From: Pseudomonadota bacterium
Lineage (GTDB): Bacteria; Pseudomonadota; Alphaproteobacteria; Rhizobiales; Devosiaceae
Length of the DNA: 19,244 nt
NCBI GenBank assembly: GCA_023430705.1
Contig: JAEYZJ010000224.1
Span: 1-19,244 of the forward strand
Direction of reading: 5' to 3'
Below, piece by piece: positions 7,124 through 14,665 of this stretch (positions are counted from its first letter, which is position 1; each line of letters starts with the position of its first letter). The notes under the pieces are model-generated. The model was given only the letters and a program-made list of their open reading frames with translations. It had not been told where the DNA came from and did no database searches. A program made the position numbers and the translations under genes.

Positions 7124-7882
7124 ATGCGCATCCTCGCGGCGCTGATGCTGGGGCTTGCCGCAACTCCCGCACTCGCGGGACCGGTCGAAGACCTGATCGC
7201 GGGGGTCCGCACCGAATGCCGCGGCTGCGACCTTGCCGGGGCAAGCTTCAAGAAGGCAGACCTCAGCGGCGTCGACCTCATGGGTGCCGACCTCAGCGGC
7301 GCGAGCTTCCATCGGGCGGTGCTGAAGGGCGCCAACCTCGCGGGCGTCAATGCCGAGGACGCGAACTTCAACCTCGCCGACCTCTCGGGCGCCGATCTCA
7401 GCGGTGGCAGGTTCAAGGGGGCGATGTTCTACGAGGCGCAGCTTTCGGCGGCGAAGGCCCGGGACGCCGACTTCAGCTTCACGCTGGCGCAGCGCTCGCG
7501 CCTCACCGGCATCGACCTCGCCGGCGCCCGGCTCGATGCCGCCCTGCTCAAGGAGGTGCGGCTCAACAATGCCGACCTGAGCGGCGCGAGCCTCGTGCGG
7601 ACCAACCTCGAGCTCGCCAATATCGGGCGGACGCGGTTCGACGGCAGCGTGATCGAAGGCGCCGGCTTCGTGCAGGTGACCGGGGCGGGAGCGAGCTTTG
7701 CGGGGACCCGCATCACGCAGACCGATTTCTTCGGGGCGCGACTCGACAATGCGGTGTTCACCGGCGCCACGGCACGGGCCAACCGGTTCACGCGAGCCAA
7801 GGTCGATTTCAGCACCATCGCGCCGGAGCAACTCACCAACAACATCATGCCCGACGGGCAGGTACAGGAGACGAGGCAGTGA
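7124..7882 (+). CDS. Secreted pentapeptide-repeat protein
   Basis: A 252-residue protein with a signal peptide (residues 1-18, ending ALA) followed by about 35 tandem pentapeptide repeats of the A(D/N)LSG type, from about residue 36 to 230. Examples are ADLSG, ANLAG and ADFSF. Such repeats form a right-handed square beta-helix. A CRGC pair (32, 35) caps the start. The family is diverse and most exported members have no known role; the DNA-gyrase-protecting members are cytoplasmic, so that function is unlikely here. I chose ATG 7124 because GAGG lies six bases upstream and the signal peptide begins there. ATG 7112 (overlapping the upstream stop as ATGA) would add four residues. The next gene overlaps by 4 bases. 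Confidence 0.85.
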   Translation: MRILAALMLGLAATPALAGPVEDLIAGVRTECRGCDLAGASFKKADLSGVDLMGADLSGASFHRAVLKGANLAGVNAEDANFNLADLSGADLSGGRFKGAMFYEAQLSAAKARDADFSFTLAQRSRLTGIDLAGARLDAALLKEVRLNNADLSGASLVRTNLELANIGRTRFDGSVIEGAGFVQVTGAGASFAGTRITQTDFFGARLDNAVFTGATARANRFTRAKVDFSTIAPEQLTNNIMPDGQVQETRQ

Positions 7883-8376
7883 AGATCTTGGCGAGCGCCG
7901 CGCTGGCGGCACTGGTGCTCTCGGGCGGCGCGCTGGGCCAGGAGGTGGTGACGGGGCCGGCGAAAGTAGTCGACGGCGACATCATCATGGTAGGCAGGCA
8001 GCGTGTCATCCTCTGGGCCATCGATGCCCCCGAGAGGACCCAACGCTGCCATGTCGGCGAACTGCTGTGGGACTGCTACGCCGCGGCGAGGCAGCAACTG
8101 GGCGATCTCATCGCCACCGGGGAAACCAGCTGCACGCTGACTGCGGACCAGGCCGACCAGTTTGGCCGCCGCCACGGCACCTGCATTTCGGCCGGCAAGG
8201 ATGTCGGCGGCGAGATGGTCCGCGCCGGCATGGCGCGCGCCTATGTCGCGCAGGGCGAGGACTACATCGCCGAGGAAGCGGCGGCGTGGGCGGCGCAGGT
8301 CGGCGTGTTCCAGCCTGGCGCGAAGGTCGACGATCCGTGGGAATGGCGCAAGCGCGACCCGCGCAACTACCGCTAG
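7879..8376 (+). CDS. Secreted thermonuclease-fold (SNase-like) protein, catalytic Arg substituted
   Basis: A 165-residue protein with a signal peptide (residues 1-20) and a staphylococcal-nuclease-like domain. Family marks are VVDGD (30-34), IDAPE (48-52) and DQFGR (93-97). Asp34, Asp49, Glu52 and Arg97 match the nuclease Ca-ligand Asp21, Asp40, catalytic Glu43 and Arg87. The residue five before the IDAPE Asp, normally the catalytic Arg35, is Ile44; the nearest Arg is Arg42. Nuclease activity is therefore uncertain. Four cysteines (57, 66, 85, 102) probably form disulfides. The start is GTG at 7879, overlapping the pentapeptide stop (GTGA), with AGGAG eight bases upstream. It is the last gene of the coupled group. 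Confidence 0.85.
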   Translation: MKILASAALAALVLSGGALGQEVVTGPAKVVDGDIIMVGRQRVILWAIDAPERTQRCHVGELLWDCYAAARQQLGDLIATGETSCTLTADQADQFGRRHGTCISAGKDVGGEMVRAGMARAYVAQGEDYIAEEAAAWAAQVGVFQPGAKVDDPWEWRKRDPRNYR

Positions 8377-8464
8377 GACCGCCAGCGCACGGCGCGGGTC
8401 ATCTCCGACTTGATTCCCCCGGCCCGTTGCGTCATTACACGCCCGACCGAAAGAGGTACCTGTA

Positions 8465-9070
8465 ATGGATAAGTTCACGACCCTGACCGGCGTCGCCGCG
8501 CCGTTGCCGATCATCAATATCGACACGGACATGATCATTCCCAAGCAGTACCTCAAGACGATCAAGCGCACCGGGCTCGGGACCGCGCTGTTCAGCGAGA
8601 TGCGCTATAACGAGGACGGCACCGAGAATCCGGATTTCGTGCTCAACAAGCCCGGCTACAGGCAGGCCAGGATCATCGTCGCCGGCGACAATTTCGGCTG
8701 CGGTTCGTCGCGCGAGCACGCGCCGTGGGCGCTGCTCGACTACGGCATCCGCTGCGTGATCTCGACCAGCTTCGCCGACATCTTCTACAACAACTGCTTC
8801 AAGAACGGCATCCTGCCGATCAAGGTGACGCCGGAACAGCTGGCGCTGCTGATGGACGATGCCGAGCGCGGCGCCAACGCCACGATCACGGTCGACCTCG
8901 AGTCCCAGACGATCCGCGGTCCCGATGGCGGCGAGATCCAGTTCGACATCGACCCGGCGCGCAAGCAGGTGCTGCTGGAAGGGCTGGACGACATCGCGGC
9001 GACCCTGAAGGCCGACCCGGCGATCACCAGCTTCGAAGGCAAGATGGCCGAGAGCCGTCCCTGGCTCTAG
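8465..9070 (+). CDS. leuD: 3-isopropylmalate dehydratase small subunit
   Basis: The 201-residue small (swivel-domain) subunit of isopropylmalate isomerase, which together with LeuC converts 2-isopropylmalate to 3-isopropylmalate in leucine biosynthesis in the cytoplasm. Length and sequence match LeuD closely: INIDTDMIIPKQYLK near the N-terminus, then the highly conserved GDNFGCGSSREHAPWAL at about 79-95, and FYNNCFKNGILP. LeuC is not in the window. The ATG at 8465 is the natural start of the family, with AAAGAGG upstream. It is followed closely by the RidA-like gene, so the two may be co-transcribed. Confidence 0.97.
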   Translation: MDKFTTLTGVAAPLPIINIDTDMIIPKQYLKTIKRTGLGTALFSEMRYNEDGTENPDFVLNKPGYRQARIIVAGDNFGCGSSREHAPWALLDYGIRCVISTSFADIFYNNCFKNGILPIKVTPEQLALLMDDAERGANATITVDLESQTIRGPDGGEIQFDIDPARKQVLLEGLDDIAATLKADPAITSFEGKMAESRPWL

Positions 9071-9074
9071 GCAT

Positions 9075-9090
9075 CCGCCCAGGCGGGCGG
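9075..9090 (+). promoter_or_regulatory. Hairpin between leuD and RidA-like gene
   Basis: CCGCCC (9075-9080) and GGGCGG (9085-9090) are perfect arms with a 4-base loop, 4 bases after the leuD stop. The right arm runs into the GGGGGAGGAGAG ribosome-binding region of the next gene, so pairing could mask translation. There is no T-run, so it is unlikely to end transcription. Confidence 0.35.
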
Positions 9091-9103
9091 GGGAGGAGAG
9101 GCC

Positions 9104-9493
9104 ATGGTCATTCACATCTCGTCAGGCTCGCCGTTCGAGGCCAAGATCGGCTACGCGCGCGCCGTCATCGACGGCAACATGATCTACGTGTCGGGCACCA
9201 CCGGCTACGACTACAAGACCATGCAGATGCCCGACGACGTGCGCGAGCAGGCGCGCAACGCCTTCACCACCATCGCGCATGCGATGGAAGAGGCGGGGGC
9301 CTCGATCAAGGACACCGTGCGCGTGCGCTACTACATCACCGACATGGCCCACTATGACGGGCTGGTCGAAGTCGCGGGCCAGGTCTTCGGGCAGATCCGG
9401 CCGGCGGCGACCATGGTGGTGTGCGGCCTCACCCGCCCCGAGATGAAGGTCGAGATCGAAGTGACGGCCCGCATCGGGGCCGGAGGCTCATGA
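9104..9493 (+). CDS. RidA (YjgF/UK114) family protein lacking the deaminase arginine
   Basis: A 129-residue protein of the RidA superfamily, whose archetype hydrolyses reactive enamines/imines made by PLP enzymes. Family marks are the N-terminal FEAKIGYARAV, VSGTTGYD (29-36), the central NAFTTIAHAMEEAGAS and the C-terminal VEIEVTA with Glu119. The residue matching the essential Arg105 of RidA, in the PAR(S/T) motif, is Ala102 in RPAATMV. This places it with RidA-like subgroups that have no shown imine deaminase activity. A strong GGGGGAGGAG site precedes the ATG. The gene overlaps the following acetyltransferase gene by 4 bases (ATGA), so the two are probably translated together. Confidence 0.9.
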   Translation: MVIHISSGSPFEAKIGYARAVIDGNMIYVSGTTGYDYKTMQMPDDVREQARNAFTTIAHAMEEAGASIKDTVRVRYYITDMAHYDGLVEVAGQVFGQIRPAATMVVCGLTRPEMKVEIEVTARIGAGGS

Positions 9494-9924
9494 GTTCCGC
9501 CCCGCGTATCGAGTTTGTCGAGGCACCCGCCCCCGAGGAGATCGGGGCGGTTGCCGGTATCCTGGGCGAGGCGGCGGAGAGCCAGCATCCGGGCGGCGAC
9601 TACCGCGAGTATGGCTTCGTGCTGAAGGATGACGCGGGCGCAATCGTCGGCGGACTCACCGGGTATGTCCTCTATGGCTGGATGTTCGTGCAGTTCCTGT
9701 CGGTCGCCGAGGAACTGCGGGGGCGTGGGCTCGGCCAGGCCCTGATGGCCGATGCGGAAGCGTGGGCGCGCCAGCATGGCCTCACCGGGATGTGGCTGGA
9801 TACCTTCGCGTTCCAGAGACCCGAGTTCTACCGCAAGCTCGGCTTCGTCGAATTCGGCACCATCGAGGACCATCCAAAAGGGTCCCGCAGGATATTCTTC
9901 CAGAAGCGCTTCGACGACCAATAG
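9490..9924 (+). CDS. GNAT family N-acetyltransferase
   Basis: A 144-residue cytoplasmic acetyltransferase that transfers an acetyl group from acetyl-CoA to an amine. The acetyl-CoA binding loop is RGRGLGQAL at 77-85, after the beta-strand VQFLSVAEEL. The C-terminal FYRKLGFVEFG (113-123) is typical of the fold. The substrate cannot be told from sequence. The start ATG overlaps the RidA-like stop codon, with GGAGG just before it; the pairing suggests a shared process, such as dealing with a reactive or toxic amine, but this is inference. The 141-base gap after it holds no gene. Confidence 0.88.
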   Translation: MSSAPRIEFVEAPAPEEIGAVAGILGEAAESQHPGGDYREYGFVLKDDAGAIVGGLTGYVLYGWMFVQFLSVAEELRGRGLGQALMADAEAWARQHGLTGMWLDTFAFQRPEFYRKLGFVEFGTIEDHPKGSRRIFFQKRFDDQ

Positions 9925-10065
9925 CCAACCCGTTCCGGGGCGGCCGTACCCCTGTGTCCTCGGCAGTGACGTATGTGACCGGCGTTATTGCCCCGCTGCG
10001 GTATCCGGTGTACCAGTTGCCGCCCCCCTAAGCACTCTGCCTAGTATCTGACCAGAAGAGGCATC

Positions 10066-11331
10066 ATGCCCGACGACAACTTGCTCGACCGCGCCCTAAC
10101 CCGCCTGGACGAGGCCGCCAGTCATCTGAAGATCGATGCCGATGTCATCGAGAAGCTGAAATACCCGCGCGAGACCACCAAGATGCGGCTGATGATCCGC
10201 ATGGATGACGGCTCGCGAAAGTCATTCCTCGCCTGGCGCTGCCGCTATGACGACACGCGCGGCCCGACCAAGGGCGGTATCCGCTTCCACCCCGACTCCA
10301 CCATCGAGGAGGTCGAGACCCTCGCCTTCTGGATGACCTTCAAGTGCGCGGTGATGAACCTGCCCTATGGCGGCGGCAAGGGCGCGGTGCGCGTCGATCC
10401 GCGCCTGCTGTCCAAGGCCGAACTCGAGCGCCTGTCGCGCGCCTACATGCAGGCCTTCTCGAGCGTCGTCGGTCCGGACCGCGACATCCCGGCGCCCGAC
10501 GTCTACACCAACGCCATGATCATGGGCTGGATGTCGGACGAGTACAACCAGATCGTCGGGCAGGTCAGCCCGGCAGTGATCACCGGCAAGCCCCTGGCGC
10601 TCGGTGGTTCGCTCGGCCGCAACGACGCGACGGCGCGCGGCGGCTACTATCTCGTGCGCCACCTCGCCGCCGAACTCGGGCTCACGGACGGCATGCGCGT
10701 CGCCATCCAGGGCTTCGGCAATGCCGGGCAGTATTATGCCCAGCTCGCCGCGGCCGACGGCCACAAGGTCGTCGCGGTCTCGGATTCGAACGGGGCCATC
10801 CACAAGGCCGACGGGCTCGACGTGGCGCGGCTGCTCGCCGGCAAGCTCTCGGGCAAGCCGGTGCGGGCCCTGGCGGTCGATCTGGGGGCGGAAGTGATCC
10901 CTGTCGACGACCTGATCGGCGTCGACTGCGACCTGCTGGTGCCGGCAGCGCTCGAGGACATGATCACCGGCGCCAACGCCGGCTCGATCAAGGCCCGCGT
11001 CGTGCTCGAGCTCGCCAACGGGCCGATCACGCCCGATGCCGACCGCATCCTCGAGGAGAGGGGCGTCACCGTGCTCCCCGATATCCTCGCCAATGCCGGC
11101 GGCGTCACCGTCTCCTATTTCGAGTGGGTGCAGAACCGGCAGGGCTATTACTGGGATCTCGAGGAGATCCACGCGCGCCTGCTCAAGATCATGGAGCGCG
11201 AGGGACGGGCGATCTGGACCATCGCGCGGGACCGCAAGGTCAGCGTGCGCACCGCGGCCTATATCCACGCGCTCGGCCGCCTCGCGACGGCGATAGAGGC
11301 ACACGGCACGCAGCCGTTCTTCACCAGCTGA
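10066..11331 (+). CDS. Glu/Leu/Phe/Val dehydrogenase (probable NAD-type glutamate dehydrogenase)
   Basis: A 421-residue oxidoreductase that interconverts an amino acid and its 2-keto acid with release or uptake of ammonia. Conserved active-site motifs are PTKGGIRFHP (67-76), Lys93 in FKCAVMNLP, the catalytic GGGKG with Lys105, and Asp145 in DIPAPDVYT. The Rossmann motif is GFGNAG at 216-221. The strand after it ends in VSDSNG, which suits NAD more than NADP. Length and motifs are closest to the GudB/RocG-like catabolic glutamate dehydrogenases, though leucine or other amino acids cannot be excluded. A hairpin follows the stop. Placement between leuD and leuB may reflect shared nitrogen and branched-chain metabolism. 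Confidence 0.92.
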   Translation: MPDDNLLDRALTRLDEAASHLKIDADVIEKLKYPRETTKMRLMIRMDDGSRKSFLAWRCRYDDTRGPTKGGIRFHPDSTIEEVETLAFWMTFKCAVMNLPYGGGKGAVRVDPRLLSKAELERLSRAYMQAFSSVVGPDRDIPAPDVYTNAMIMGWMSDEYNQIVGQVSPAVITGKPLALGGSLGRNDATARGGYYLVRHLAAELGLTDGMRVAIQGFGNAGQYYAQLAAADGHKVVAVSDSNGAIHKADGLDVARLLAGKLSGKPVRALAVDLGAEVIPVDDLIGVDCDLLVPAALEDMITGANAGSIKARVVLELANGPITPDADRILEERGVTVLPDILANAGGVTVSYFEWVQNRQGYYWDLEEIHARLLKIMEREGRAIWTIARDRKVSVRTAAYIHALGRLATAIEAHGTQPFFTS

Positions 11332-11336
11332 GGCAA

Positions 11337-11360
11337 GCGGCGGGATCGATGCCCCGCCGC
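11337..11360 (+). terminator. Hairpin after glutamate dehydrogenase gene
   Basis: GCGGCGGG (11337-11344) and CCCGCCGC (11353-11360) are perfect 8-bp arms with an 8-base loop, starting 5 bases after the stop codon. Only a short TTT follows (CGGCGTTTGGG), so it is a weak or Rho-assisted terminator at best. Confidence 0.4.
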
Positions 11361-11399
11361 CGGCGTTTGGGCCTGAGGTCCAACAGTCCGGAGGCGGCC

Positions 11400-11882
11400 G
11401 TGCTTCGCTCCTTCCTCGTCGGGCTCATCGGCGGCATGCGCTCGATGAGCCCCCTCGCCGCGGTATCGCTGGCCGCCAGCCGGAATGCCCTTCCTGCCCG
11501 CGATGGCGCAACCCGGCTGCTCGGCCATCCGGCCGTGGTGGCCGGCACGCTGGCGCTCGCGGCCGGCGAACTCGCCGGCGACAAGTGGCCCGGGGCGCCG
11601 GACCGGATCGTGCCGGCGGGCATCGCGGCGCGGTTCGTCACCGGTGCCATCACCGGCGCGGCGCTCGCCCCGCGCGAGCAGCGGACGCTGGGCGCGGCGC
11701 TCGGGGCCGCGGGCGCCGTGCTCTCGGCCTACGTGACCTTCGCGCTCCGCATGCGGGCCATGGCGCGCTACGGGCAGACGGCGAGCGGGGTCGCCGAGGA
11801 CGCGCTGGTGATCGCGGGGCTCGCCGCGGTGGTCGGCACCGCCGCGCCGCAGGTCCGGCAGCGGGCGCTGCCGCCGCCGTGA
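11400..11882 (+). CDS. DUF4126 family small membrane protein
   Basis: A 160-residue, Ala/Gly-rich inner-membrane protein. The N-terminal LRSFLVGLIGGMRSMSPLA and the middle segment GELAGDKWPGAPDRIVPAGIAARFVTGAI, split here only by the fold, match the DUF4126 family, whose function is unknown. There are four or so hydrophobic stretches, at about 2-25, 45-60, 75-115 and 133-150. The start is GTG at 11400 with GGAGG five bases upstream; the next in-frame ATG would cut into the conserved N-terminus. It stands alone between the glutamate dehydrogenase and leuB genes. Confidence 0.82.
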   Translation: MLRSFLVGLIGGMRSMSPLAAVSLAASRNALPARDGATRLLGHPAVVAGTLALAAGELAGDKWPGAPDRIVPAGIAARFVTGAITGAALAPREQRTLGAALGAAGAVLSAYVTFALRMRAMARYGQTASGVAEDALVIAGLAAVVGTAAPQVRQRALPPP

Positions 11883-11980
11883 GGGGTGGACGGGGCCGGC
11901 CCGGTCCGAGCTTGCCCCGATGGCCGTAAAGACGGTATTCGGGCTGCCGACGGCTTTGCCAAGGACGACAGGGACAGATC

Positions 11981-13078
11981 ATGGCGCAGAAACTCTTCCT
12001 CCTCCCCGGTGACGGCATCGGGACCGAAATCATGAAGGAGGTCGAGAAGGTGGTCGCCTGGCTCAACAGCCAGGGCGAGACCGACTTCGAAATCGACACC
12101 GGCCTCGTCGGCGGCTCGGCCTACGACAAGCACGGCGTCGCCATCTCGGAAGAGGACATGCAGAAGGCGCTCGCCGCCGATGCAGTCATCTTCGGCGCCG
12201 TGGGCGGCCCGAAGTGGGACAAGGTGCCCTACGAGCACCGGCCCGAGGCCGGCCTGCTGCGCCTGCGCAAGGATCTCGGGCTCTTCGCCAATCTCAGGCC
12301 CGCCATCTGCTATCCGGCGCTGGCCGATGCCTCCTCGCTGAAGCGCGAGCTTGTCGAGGGGCTCGATATCCTCATCGTGCGCGAGCTCACGGGGGGCGTC
12401 TATTTCGGCGAGCCCAAGGAGATCACCGACCTGGGCGAGGGCAGGAAGCGCGCCGTCGACACCCAGGTGTACGAGACCTACGAGATCGACCGCATCGTGC
12501 GCGTCGCCATGGATCTCGCCCGCACCCGCAAGAAGAAGGTGCACTCGGCCGACAAGAAGAACGTCATGAAGTCGGGCGTGCTGTGGGACGAAGTCGCGCA
12601 GGGCGTCGCCAGGGACTACCCGGACATCGAGTTCCACCACATCCTCGCCGACAACGCGGCCATGCAGCTGGTGCGCAATCCCAAGCAGTTCGACGTGATG
12701 GTCACCGACAACCTCTTCGGCGACATCCTGTCGGATGCGGCGGCGATGCTGACGGGTTCGCTCGGCATGCTGCCGTCGGCCTCGCTCGGCGCGCCCGATC
12801 CGGCCACCGGCAAGCGCAAGGCGCTCTACGAGCCTGTGCACGGCTCCGCGCCGGACATCGCCGGCCAGGGCGTCGCCAACCCGATCGCCATGCTCGCGAG
12901 CTTTGCCATGGCGCTGCGCTACTCGTTCAACATGGTGGTGCTGGCCGACCGGCTCGAAGCCGCCATCTCGGCGGTGCTGGCGGACGGGCTGCGCACCGGC
13001 GACATCGGCGAGGCCAACCGCAAGACGGTCGGCACCGAGGAAATGGGCGCCGCCATCCTTGCCAAGCTCAAGGCCTGA
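11981..13078 (+). CDS. leuB: 3-isopropylmalate dehydrogenase
   Basis: A 365-residue NAD-dependent enzyme that oxidatively decarboxylates 3-isopropylmalate in leucine biosynthesis. It begins LFLLPGDGIG, as the family does. Catalytic residues by alignment are Tyr141 (GGVYFGEP) and Lys192 (ADKKNVMKS); the Mg-binding acids are Asp224, Asp248 and Asp252 in TDNLFGDILSDAAA. The C-terminal HGSAPDIAGQGVANPIA is the NAD-binding loop signature. An AGGGA site lies seven bases before the ATG. Together with leuD at 8465 it gives two steps of the pathway; leuA and leuC lie elsewhere. Confidence 0.97.
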   Translation: MAQKLFLLPGDGIGTEIMKEVEKVVAWLNSQGETDFEIDTGLVGGSAYDKHGVAISEEDMQKALAADAVIFGAVGGPKWDKVPYEHRPEAGLLRLRKDLGLFANLRPAICYPALADASSLKRELVEGLDILIVRELTGGVYFGEPKEITDLGEGRKRAVDTQVYETYEIDRIVRVAMDLARTRKKKVHSADKKNVMKSGVLWDEVAQGVARDYPDIEFHHILADNAAMQLVRNPKQFDVMVTDNLFGDILSDAAAMLTGSLGMLPSASLGAPDPATGKRKALYEPVHGSAPDIAGQGVANPIAMLASFAMALRYSFNMVVLADRLEAAISAVLADGLRTGDIGEANRKTVGTEEMGAAILAKLKA

Positions 13079-13083
13079 CGCCT

Positions 13084-13099
13084 CGGGACGCACGTCCCG
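13084..13099. repeat. Inverted repeat after leuB
   Basis: CGGGACG (13084-13090) and CGTCCCG (13093-13099) are perfect arms around a 2-base centre, beginning 6 bases after the leuB stop. No T-run follows. It probably forms the 3' end hairpin of the leuB message or assists termination together with the next palindrome. Confidence 0.4.
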
Positions 13100-13119
13100 G
13101 CTCAGCCCGGCATGAGGTC

Positions 13120-13139
13120 ATCCCCGCGCAAGCGGGGAT
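13120..13139. repeat. REP-like extragenic palindrome with GCAA loop
   Basis: ATCCCCGC (13120-13127) and GCGGGGAT (13132-13139) pair perfectly around a GCAA tetraloop. The sequence GTCATCCCCGCGCAAGCGGGGAT resembles the dispersed extragenic palindromes seen in many alphaproteobacterial genomes. A TTTCCGTTTCT stretch follows, so it may also end leuB transcription. The rest of the 183-base gap to 13262 shows no gene. Confidence 0.55.
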
Positions 13140-13261
13140 TTCCGTTTCTACCCTGCTCGCGATCCCACCCCCTCTCCAGTCGACCAGCCGCCCGATGCGC
13201 CTCGTTCATCGGGGCTTCACCTTGGCTATGATCTGCCTCGGGTAACGAGGGAGATCATCAT

Positions 13262-14665
13262 ATGACTGAAGATCTGCGACACCTGCTCGGCCGCGCCGTG
13301 GAGCACTCCGTCCGCTACCGGCAGTCGCTGGCGGCGCATTCGGGCAAGCCCGAGCAGGGCTACTACGACATGCGCGCGGCGCTGGCGGCGCCGCTGCCGG
13401 AGACTGGGGCCGCGCCGGAGGCAGTGCTCGAGGAACTCGTCCGGGCAGCCGAGCCCGGACTGATGCCGATGGCCGGACCGCGCTTTTTCGGTTTCGTCAT
13501 CGGCGCTTCGCATCCCGCGGGCGTCGCTGCGGACTGGATGGTCTCGGCCTGGGGGCAGAATGCCGGCTACCACACGCCGACGCCCGCCGCCGCAGCGATG
13601 GAAGAGGTCGCCGAAGGCTGGCTCGTCGACATACTGGAACTGCCGCGGGGCAGTTCCGTCGGCTTCGTCACCGGGGCCACGGTCGCCAACGCCGTCGGGC
13701 TCAGCGCGGCGCGGACGCGGGTGCTGCTCGATATCGGCTGGGATGTCGACGCTGACGGCCTGTTCGGCGCGCCGCAAGTGAGCGTGCTGGTCGGTGACGA
13801 CGCGCACTCGTCGGTATTCTCGGCGCTGCAGATGATCGGCTTCGGCTACCGGCGGGTGACGCGGGTCGCGACCGACGGGCAGGGCCGGATGCGGCCCGAT
13901 GCGCTCGAGGCGGAGATCCGCCGGACACCGGGACCACGGATCGTCATCGCGCAGGCCGGGCAGATCAACACCGGCGCCTATGATCCCTTCGGTGAGATCG
14001 TCGGCATCGCCCATGCGCACGGCGCCTGGGTGCATGTTGACGGCGCATTCGGGCTCTGGGCCCGCGCCACCCCGGCGCTGCGGCACCTGACGGAGGGGAT
14101 CGAGGGCGCCGACTCCTGGGTCACCGACGGGCACAAGTGGCTGCAGGTCCCCTACGATTCCGGCTTTGCCATCGTGCGTGACCGCGAGGCGCACCAGCGC
14201 GCGATGACGCAGTGGGGCACCTACCTGCCCTCGATCAACCAGGGCGACCGGGTGCCCTCGGCCTTCGTGCCCGAGCTGTCACGCCGGGCGCGCGGCATGC
14301 CGGTCTGGGCCATGCTCAAGACGCTGGGGCGGCAGGGCGTCGCCGAACTGGTGGAACGGCACTGCGCCTATGCCGTCCGCTTCGCCGAACGGCTCGCGGC
14401 CGAGCCGGGGATCCGGATCATGAACGAGGTCACGATCAACCAGGTGATCGTCAGCTTCGGCGAGGGCGACGCCGGGGCGCGCAAGGCCGCCACCGAAGCG
14501 GTGATCGCGAAGGTGCAGCAGGGCGGGGTCTGCTTCGTCGGCGGCGCGACCTGGCGCGGCGACTGGGTGATGCGCATCTCGATATCCTCAGGCGAGACCC
14601 GCGAAGCCGATATCGACATGTCGGCCGATGCCATCATCGCGGCATGGCGCGAGGTGCGGGGCTAG
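13262..14665 (+). CDS. Group II PLP-dependent decarboxylase family enzyme
   Basis: A 467-residue fold-type I PLP enzyme of the glutamate/aromatic-amino-acid decarboxylase family. Lys292 in DGHKWLQVPYD forms the Schiff base with PLP. Asp260 in HVDGAFG contacts the pyridine nitrogen, and His182 in DDAHSSV is placed to stack on the ring. TPTPAAAAMEE and FVTGATVANAVGLSAAR are further family marks. The protein is cytoplasmic. The substrate is not clear: it could be a true decarboxylase for an amino acid or an aldehyde/amine-acting relative. A GAGGGAG site lies eight bases before ATG 13262. The stop codon overlaps that of the convergent DUF1127 gene. Confidence 0.88.
   Translation: MTEDLRHLLGRAVEHSVRYRQSLAAHSGKPEQGYYDMRAALAAPLPETGAAPEAVLEELVRAAEPGLMPMAGPRFFGFVIGASHPAGVAADWMVSAWGQNAGYHTPTPAAAAMEEVAEGWLVDILELPRGSSVGFVTGATVANAVGLSAARTRVLLDIGWDVDADGLFGAPQVSVLVGDDAHSSVFSALQMIGFGYRRVTRVATDGQGRMRPDALEAEIRRTPGPRIVIAQAGQINTGAYDPFGEIVGIAHAHGAWVHVDGAFGLWARATPALRHLTEGIEGADSWVTDGHKWLQVPYDSGFAIVRDREAHQRAMTQWGTYLPSINQGDRVPSAFVPELSRRARGMPVWAMLKTLGRQGVAELVERHCAYAVRFAERLAAEPGIRIMNEVTINQVIVSFGEGDAGARKAATEAVIAKVQQGGVCFVGGATWRGDWVMRISISSGETREADIDMSADAIIAAWREVRG

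Noticed and set aside
8377..8464. Possible leucine leader peptide or attenuator before leuD
   Set aside because: The 88-base gap has no short frame with a leucine run and no alternative hairpins.
11912..11941. Possible promoter of leuB: TTGCCC, 18-base spacer, TATTCG
   Set aside because: The match to sigma-70 boxes is weak and similar matches arise by chance; not reported as a feature.
11768..13093. Long open frame of 441 codons on the minus strand across leuB
   Set aside because: leuB on the plus strand is unmistakable; the antisense frame is His/Arg/Ala-rich shadow.
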